Below are positions 4,978 through 8,553 of a stretch of DNA of 8,553 bases, in pieces. The notes under the pieces are model-generated. The model did no database searches and was not told the origin of the DNA. It worked only from the letters and a program-made list of their open reading frames with translations. Position numbers and translations under genes: made by a program. Position 1 is the first letter of the stretch. Each line of letters starts with the position of its first letter. The DNA lies in the NCBI GenBank assembly GCA_023441125.1, contig JAEZQV010000287.1, positions 1 through 8,553 on the forward strand, given 5' to 3'. The stretch comes from Bacillota bacterium. Its GTDB lineage: Bacteria; Bacillota_C; Negativicutes; Sporomusales; Sporomusaceae.

Positions 4978-6147
4978 TTATTTCAGTAAGTCGAATGCGG
5001 CTCGCCCCAGCACGCCCATACCAAGGGCTAAAGCCCGTTCATCAAGATCAAATTTGGGATGGTGATGCGGATAAATGCTGCCAGCTGCGCAGTTGCCGGC
5101 GCCAATAAACATAAAAGCCCCCGGCACCTGTTCCAGGTAATAGCCAAAATCTTCCGCCGCCATTACCGGCGCAAAGGGTACTACTCCCGCCGCGCCAAGC
5201 GTCTGCCGCCCGGCAGCCGTCACAGTTTCTACGATCGCCGCAGAATTATTAATGACCGGCGGATAACCGGCGCATAAATCAACCTGGCAGCTCGCGCCGG
5301 CTGACTGGCAAATGCCTGCGGCAATTTCTTCGATACGTTTAAAAAGCACCTCGCGCAGTTTGATGTCAAACACCCGGACAGTACCGTGAATAAGCGCACT
5401 GTCGGCAATAATATTACAAACTTCGCCGGCCTTAAATACGCCGACCGAAACGACCGCCGCCGCTTGCGGGTCCACACTGCGGCTAACCAGCGTATTAAGC
5501 GCCGTTACAATCTGGGCACCTGTTAATATCGCATCGACCGTCTGCTGCGGCATGGAAGCATGACCGCCCCGTCCCTGAACGGTAATGGCAAATTGGTTGG
5601 CCGATGCCATAACCGGACCGGTCATTACGGCCATAGTCCCGCTGGCCAGCGGCTGCCAGAGGTGTGCTCCCAGGATCGCATCTACGCCTGTCAGCGCGCC
5701 CGCGGCGATCATCGCCCGCGCACCGCCGGGAAAGGTCTCTTCACTGGGCTGAAATAACAGGCGAACTCTGCCCGGCAGTTCAGCGCGCTTGGCAGCCAAA
5801 ATTTTTGCCAGCCCCAGCAGCATGGCCATATGTCCGTCATGCCCGCAGGCATGGCATACGCCTGGATTCCGGGACTTATACAGGCTATCCAGTTCTTCGG
5901 TCAAAAGCAAAGCATCCATATCGGCCCTGAGCGCTATGGTTTTTCCCGGCGAATTACCGGCAATCTCGGCAATAACGCCTGTACCGGCGGCCGGCCTGGC
6001 CTCAACTCCCATAGCCATAAGCTCGGATAAAATCTTCTGTTGGGTATTGGTCTCCTGGCCGGAAGCCTCCGGATAACTGTGAAACCACCGGCGCAGGCCC
6101 TGTACATAAGCAAATTGTTGTTCAATGCAGTGTTCCAGATTATTCAT
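4978..6147 (-). CDS. M20D family N-acyl-amino acid amidohydrolase
   Basis: 389-residue two-zinc (or Mn) peptidase-like enzyme that hydrolyses an N-acyl or N-aryl amide to release an amino acid. Motifs in order: RADMDAL (74-80); CHACGHDGH (98-106), with ligands Cys101 and His103; FQPSEE (132-137), with catalytic and ligand glutamates 136-137; AHLWQP (161-166), with His162; the dimerisation-domain GRGGHASMP (192-200); MAAEDFGYYL (329-338); and HHHPKFDLDE (361-370), with the last metal ligand. Length is normal for amidohydrolases annotated as hippurate hydrolase, N-acetyl-DAP deacetylase or IAA-amino acid hydrolase. The substrate cannot be told from sequence. ATG 6147 follows AGGAGG at seven bases, with a second GGAGG just upstream. 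It is divergent from larA and ends at its own terminator. Confidence 0.9.
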   Translation of the reverse strand: MNNLEHCIEQQFAYVQGLRRWFHSYPEASGQETNTQQKILSELMAMGVEARPAAGTGVIAEIAGNSPGKTIALRADMDALLLTEELDSLYKSRNPGVCHACGHDGHMAMLLGLAKILAAKRAELPGRVRLLFQPSEETFPGGARAMIAAGALTGVDAILGAHLWQPLASGTMAVMTGPVMASANQFAITVQGRGGHASMPQQTVDAILTGAQIVTALNTLVSRSVDPQAAAVVSVGVFKAGEVCNIIADSALIHGTVRVFDIKLREVLFKRIEEIAAGICQSAGASCQVDLCAGYPPVINNSAAIVETVTAAGRQTLGAAGVVPFAPVMAAEDFGYYLEQVPGAFMFIGAGNCAAGSIYPHHHPKFDLDERALALGMGVLGRAAFDLLK

Positions 6148-6212
6148 GCTGCAGCCTCCTTACCTCCTTGCAGTTCGCTGCCTCCGGGGAAAATCCTGCC
6201 TTGGCTATAGCG

Positions 6213-6246
6213 TACAGGATATTGAGCTTCTAGCAAATACAGGATA
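6213..6246. repeat. Direct repeat TACAGGATA over the larA promoter
   Basis: TACAGGATA occurs at 6213-6221 and 6238-6246, 25 bases apart, in the 133-base gap between the divergent M20 and larA genes. The right copy overlaps the predicted larA -10 box. Direct repeats so placed can be operators, but two 9-mers alone are weak evidence and no known regulator is recognised. Confidence 0.35.
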
Positions 6247-6250
6247 AAAT
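6222..6250 (+). promoter_or_regulatory. Probable promoter for larA
   Basis: TTGAGC (6222-6227) and TAAAAT (6245-6250) are 17 bases apart. The start would be near 6257, only 24 bases before the first ATG. I found no comparably good promoter for the divergent M20 gene in the same gap. Confidence 0.5.
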
Positions 6251-6280
6251 GTAATTATAGTACCAAGCTAACGGTAAAAA

Positions 6281-7564
6281 ATGAGGAAAGGCAGTGTGAC
6301 CGCTGTGAAACCAGTACAACTTGCCTATGGCAAAAACGGCTTGAAAATTATGGTGCCCGACCGCGCAGTAATTATCGAACCCAGCCATTTAGACGGCTTA
6401 AAAGATGAGCAAACGGCTGTCCAGGAAGCCCTGCGCCAGCCCATAGGAACACCACCGCTTAAAGATATGGTCACAGCCACCGATACCGTCGCCATTGTCA
6501 TCTCGGATATGACCCGTCCCACCCCCAACGAGAAGCTGGTTCCCTGGCTGTTAGCAGAACTGGCCCATGTTCCCAGAGAAAATTTCGTTATCATCAACGG
6601 CCTCGGCAGCCACCGGGCCAATACCCGGGCGGAGCTCATAGCCATGCTTGGCCAGGAGGTTGTCGACAGCCTCCGGGTAATCAACCATAATGCCTTTGCA
6701 CCGGAGGAACTCGTCCGGGTAGGCAACAACAGCTATGGTTCAGAAGTCTACCTGAATAAAACCTATGTCAACTGCAGCTTTAAAATTGCAACCGGTTTTA
6801 TCGAGCCCCATTTCTTCGCCGGCTTTTCCGGCGGTCCCAAGGCGATTAACCCCGGCCTAGCCGGTATAACTACCATTCAGGATTTCCATAACGCGGCAAT
6901 GATCGGCAACCCGCTCAGTACCTGGGGCATTATCGACGGCAATATTGTCCAGGATGCCGCGACCCAGAACTGCCTGCTGGCCAAACCGGACTTCATGCTT
7001 AATGTCACCCTGAACGGCCAAAAAGAAATCACCGGCGTGTTTGCCGGCGATGTAATTGCCGCTCACCGCACCGGCTGCGCATTTGTTAAAGAACACGCCA
7101 TGTATCCGGTGGATCAGCCGTTTGATATTGTCATTACCACCAACTCCGGCTATCCGCTCGACCAGAATCTCTATCAAACCGTCAAGGGCATGAGCGCAGC
7201 CGCGCAAATTGTTAAACAGGGGGGTGCCATTTTATCCTGCTCCGAGTGCTCGGATGGTGTCCCCGCCCACGGCAACTACGCCAAAATCCTGAAGATGAAA
7301 AACACGCCGCAGGAATTGTTAGACCTGATCAATGATCCGGCATTCCGGGTATTTGATCAATGGCAGGTGCAAGCGCAGGCCATGATTCAGTTAAAGGCCG
7401 ACTGCTACCTGTATTCCAGCCTGGACGGACAAACGGTACGGGCTGCCAAATTCATTCCGGTGGGCAGTCCCTGCGATGCCATAACCGGGCTTTTGGCCAA
7501 AAAGCCGGGAGCCAGTGTTGCCGTGCTGCCGCTGGGGCCCCTGACTATCCCCTATGTAAAATAA
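6281..7564 (+). CDS. larA: LarA-type nickel-pincer 2-hydroxyacid racemase/epimerase
   Basis: Up to 427 residues, the size of LarA (DUF2088 N-terminal catalytic domain plus C-terminal domain). LarA interconverts D- and L-lactate by hydride transfer to a nickel-pincer nucleotide. The active-site set is complete: SDMTRPTP with Arg79, LGSHRANT with His111, EPHFFAGFSGGPKAINPG with His177 and the cofactor-linked Lys187, and DFHN with the Ni-ligand His203. These correspond to Arg75, His108, His174, Lys184 and His200 of the Lactobacillus enzyme. LarA homologues also act on other 2-hydroxyacids, so lactate is only the default. The cofactor genes larB, larC and larE are not in this window. ATG 6281 has no ribosome site. 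GTG 6296, with GAGG nine bases upstream, or GTG 6305 may be the real start, removing 5 or 8 residues. Confidence 0.85.
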   Translation: MRKGSVTAVKPVQLAYGKNGLKIMVPDRAVIIEPSHLDGLKDEQTAVQEALRQPIGTPPLKDMVTATDTVAIVISDMTRPTPNEKLVPWLLAELAHVPRENFVIINGLGSHRANTRAELIAMLGQEVVDSLRVINHNAFAPEELVRVGNNSYGSEVYLNKTYVNCSFKIATGFIEPHFFAGFSGGPKAINPGLAGITTIQDFHNAAMIGNPLSTWGIIDGNIVQDAATQNCLLAKPDFMLNVTLNGQKEITGVFAGDVIAAHRTGCAFVKEHAMYPVDQPFDIVITTNSGYPLDQNLYQTVKGMSAAAQIVKQGGAILSCSECSDGVPAHGNYAKILKMKNTPQELLDLINDPAFRVFDQWQVQAQAMIQLKADCYLYSSLDGQTVRAAKFIPVGSPCDAITGLLAKKPGASVAVLPLGPLTIPYVK

Positions 7565-7579
7565 GCGCGTTTTAAAAAA

Positions 7580-7609
7580 TGAAAGTCCCGCTTCATAGTC
7601 GGGCTTTCA
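7580..7609. terminator. Hairpin after larA, weak terminator
   Basis: TGAAAG/CTTTCA plus CCCG/CGGG form a 10-bp stem with one bulged T. No T tract follows on the plus strand (ATATGCAT). On the minus strand the stem is followed by ATTTTTT, which is the better terminator direction. Some read-through from larA into the flavin reductase-like gene 91 bases away is therefore plausible. Confidence 0.45.
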
Positions 7610-7655
7610 ATATGCATATAAATGCATGAGCAACTACGACTTAGGAGGAATAACA

Positions 7656-8159
7656 ATGACAACGCAATTAACCTATGACCAGTATTCGGCTCAAGCTGCC
7701 GCACTCATCCCCCAGAACGCCTTTATGACCACAAGCCATGGCACTAAGGTCAATACCATGACAATTGGCTGGGGCAGCGTCGGCATTATGTGGCGCAAAC
7801 CGGTGTTTACCGCCCTTGTGCGCCAATCCCGTTATACCAAGGAACTGGTGGAGCAAAGCGGCGAGTTTACCGTTACCCTGCCGCTGACCGAGATGAAAGC
7901 CGCTTTGGGCCTGTGCGGCACCAAATCAGGGCGCGATCTGGACAAAATAGCCGCCGCCAGGCTAACCCTGGTTCCCGGCCAGGCCGTTGCCACGCCGGTC
8001 ATCGCCGGCCCCGGCCTGCAGCTGGAATGCAAAGTAATCTATAAGCAGACCATGCTTCCGGAAAACCTGGCGGCTGCCGACAATGCGGCGTGTTACGCCG
8101 AGGGGGATTACCATACTTTGTATTACGGCGAGATTGTAGCCGCTTATCGGACGGAGTAA
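7656..8159 (+). CDS. Flavin reductase-like FMN-binding split-barrel protein
   Basis: 167-residue protein of the flavin reductase/flavoredoxin family. These bind FMN in a split beta-barrel and pass electrons from NAD(P)H or ferredoxin-type partners. In this protein, NTMTIGWGSVGIMWRKPVFT (33-52), VRQSRYTKELVE (55-66) and GTKSGRDLDK (88-97) match the family core of an N-terminal FMN-phosphate loop, an arginine-containing strand and an SGRxxDK segment. ATG 7656 is chosen because AGGAGG (7643-7648) lies seven bases upstream; an in-frame ATG at 7626 lacks such a site. It stands 91 bases after larA with only a weak hairpin and no clear promoter between, so partial co-transcription is possible. The electron donor and partner are unknown. 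It ends at the strong hairpin at 8184-8243. Confidence 0.87.
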   Translation: MTTQLTYDQYSAQAAALIPQNAFMTTSHGTKVNTMTIGWGSVGIMWRKPVFTALVRQSRYTKELVEQSGEFTVTLPLTEMKAALGLCGTKSGRDLDKIAAARLTLVPGQAVATPVIAGPGLQLECKVIYKQTMLPENLAAADNAACYAEGDYHTLYYGEIVAAYRTE

Positions 8160-8183
8160 GCTTCAACTATCTAAGATTGATTA

Positions 8184-8243
8184 AAAGCGCAAAGGTAGTT
8201 CTGCTGCTTCCTCAGAGAAGCTAAAGAACTACCTTTGCGCTTT
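8184..8243. terminator. Large bidirectional terminator hairpin
   Basis: Arms 8184-8202 and 8225-8243 are perfectly complementary over 19 bp. A further GCTTC/GAAGC stem (8206-8210 and 8217-8221) tops the hairpin around CTCAGA. T-rich tails follow on the plus strand (TTTATTCTTTTCC) and on the minus strand (TTTTAATC). It lies between the convergent flavin reductase-like and VanZ-like genes. Confidence 0.85.
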
Positions 8244-8303
8244 ATTCTTTTCCTTTGTCCCAAGGAACTGACAGCGGCTAACGCCCTACGTGACAATCTA
8301 ATT

Positions 8304-8553
8304 TTATCCACCCCATCTTTTTCTGCCTTTTAACATAAGGCAAAAAAGTATCGCGGCGCTTACATCCAAGATTACATCTCCCAAACGACTGCTGCGCCCG
8401 CTAACATATCCCTGGTGAAGTTCGTCAGCCAATGCAAAAATAAATACGAACAGTACTGTTCGTACCAAAGACTGCTTCGTCGCACAATATAACGCAACGC
8501 CTAAAATACCAAACATCACGATGTGCCCGAGTTTATGCAGGATATAATCCGGA
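8304..8553 (-). CDS. VanZ-like membrane protein, C-terminal fragment
   Basis: The gene enters from the right edge; 82 residues up to the TAA at 8304-8306 are visible. The frame stays open to base 8553, so the GTG/ATG pair near 8514-8519 is internal. Two hydrophobic segments (around HIVMFGILGVALYCAT and VRTVLFVFIFALADELHQG) and a third after the conserved DELHQGYVSGRSSRLGDVILD give the VanZ-family pattern: a KLGHIVMFG-like helix, then DE-x-HQ-x-x-x-x-GR and a D-V-x-x-D motif. VanZ itself gives low-level teicoplanin resistance. Most homologues are small uncharacterised membrane proteins, so no resistance role is implied. Confidence 0.85.
   Translation of the reverse strand, partial: PDYILHKLGHIVMFGILGVALYCATKQSLVRTVLFVFIFALADELHQGYVSGRSSRLGDVILDVSAAILFCLMLKGRKRWGG

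Noticed and set aside
8304..8519. Complete 71-codon minus-strand gene at the right edge
   Set aside because: The frame stays open to the window end with typical VanZ residues (HKLGHI), so it is the C-terminal part of a longer gene.

Overview
The window looks like chromosome from an anaerobic Negativicutes bacterium, probably a Sporomusaceae-type acetogen. This is inferred from gene content only: a corrinoid methyl-carrier protein, a eukaryote-ODC-like group IV basic amino acid decarboxylase of the kind known from Selenomonas, a nickel-pincer LarA racemase, a DUF3793 protein and an AmtB-GlnK pair. Genes are moderately GC-rich and the main intergenic regions are AT-rich. No tRNA, rRNA, CRISPR array, insertion sequence or prophage gene was seen.

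Layout. Bases 1-96 (minus) hold the first 32 codons of a corrinoid protein. Bases 97-955 are a long divergent regulatory region between it and amtB. Bases 956-2779 (plus) are amtB-glnK, ending at a bidirectional terminator. Three separately transcribed minus genes follow: the basic amino acid decarboxylase (2858-4021), a cysteine-rich DUF3793 protein behind a near-consensus Fur box (4174-4797), and an M20D amidohydrolase (4978-6147). A divergent intergenic region then leads to larA (6281-7564, plus) and a small flavin reductase-like protein (7656-8159, plus). A strong hairpin at 8184-8243 separates these from the 3' end of a VanZ-like membrane protein on the minus strand (8304-8553).

The most interesting part is 97-955. 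Two divergent promoters are nearly the same sequence (TTGCAT-N17-TATAAT, both with a TG-extended -10). Each drives a long leader with the same order of parts: TACCGTTAT, then ATAACGGTA that can pair with it, then a conserved AAATT-N2-TGGAAT block, then a small hairpin with a six-base loop, then an intrinsic terminator that shares sequence with that hairpin. The amtB leader adds a second hairpin/terminator pair. All three hexaloops (AGCGAC, AATGAT, AAAGAA) have A at position 1 and G at position 4. That is the recognition pattern of ANTAR-domain antiterminators, which mostly control nitrogen genes. The likely reading is that ammonium uptake and a corrinoid-dependent methyl-transfer gene are switched together by RNA antitermination. 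The weak point is that I cannot find a convincing first hairpin of the canonical two-hairpin ANTAR site.

The remaining genes look like single-gene or two-gene units for polyamine or cell-envelope metabolism, iron-regulated physiology, N-acyl amino acid turnover and 2-hydroxyacid metabolism.
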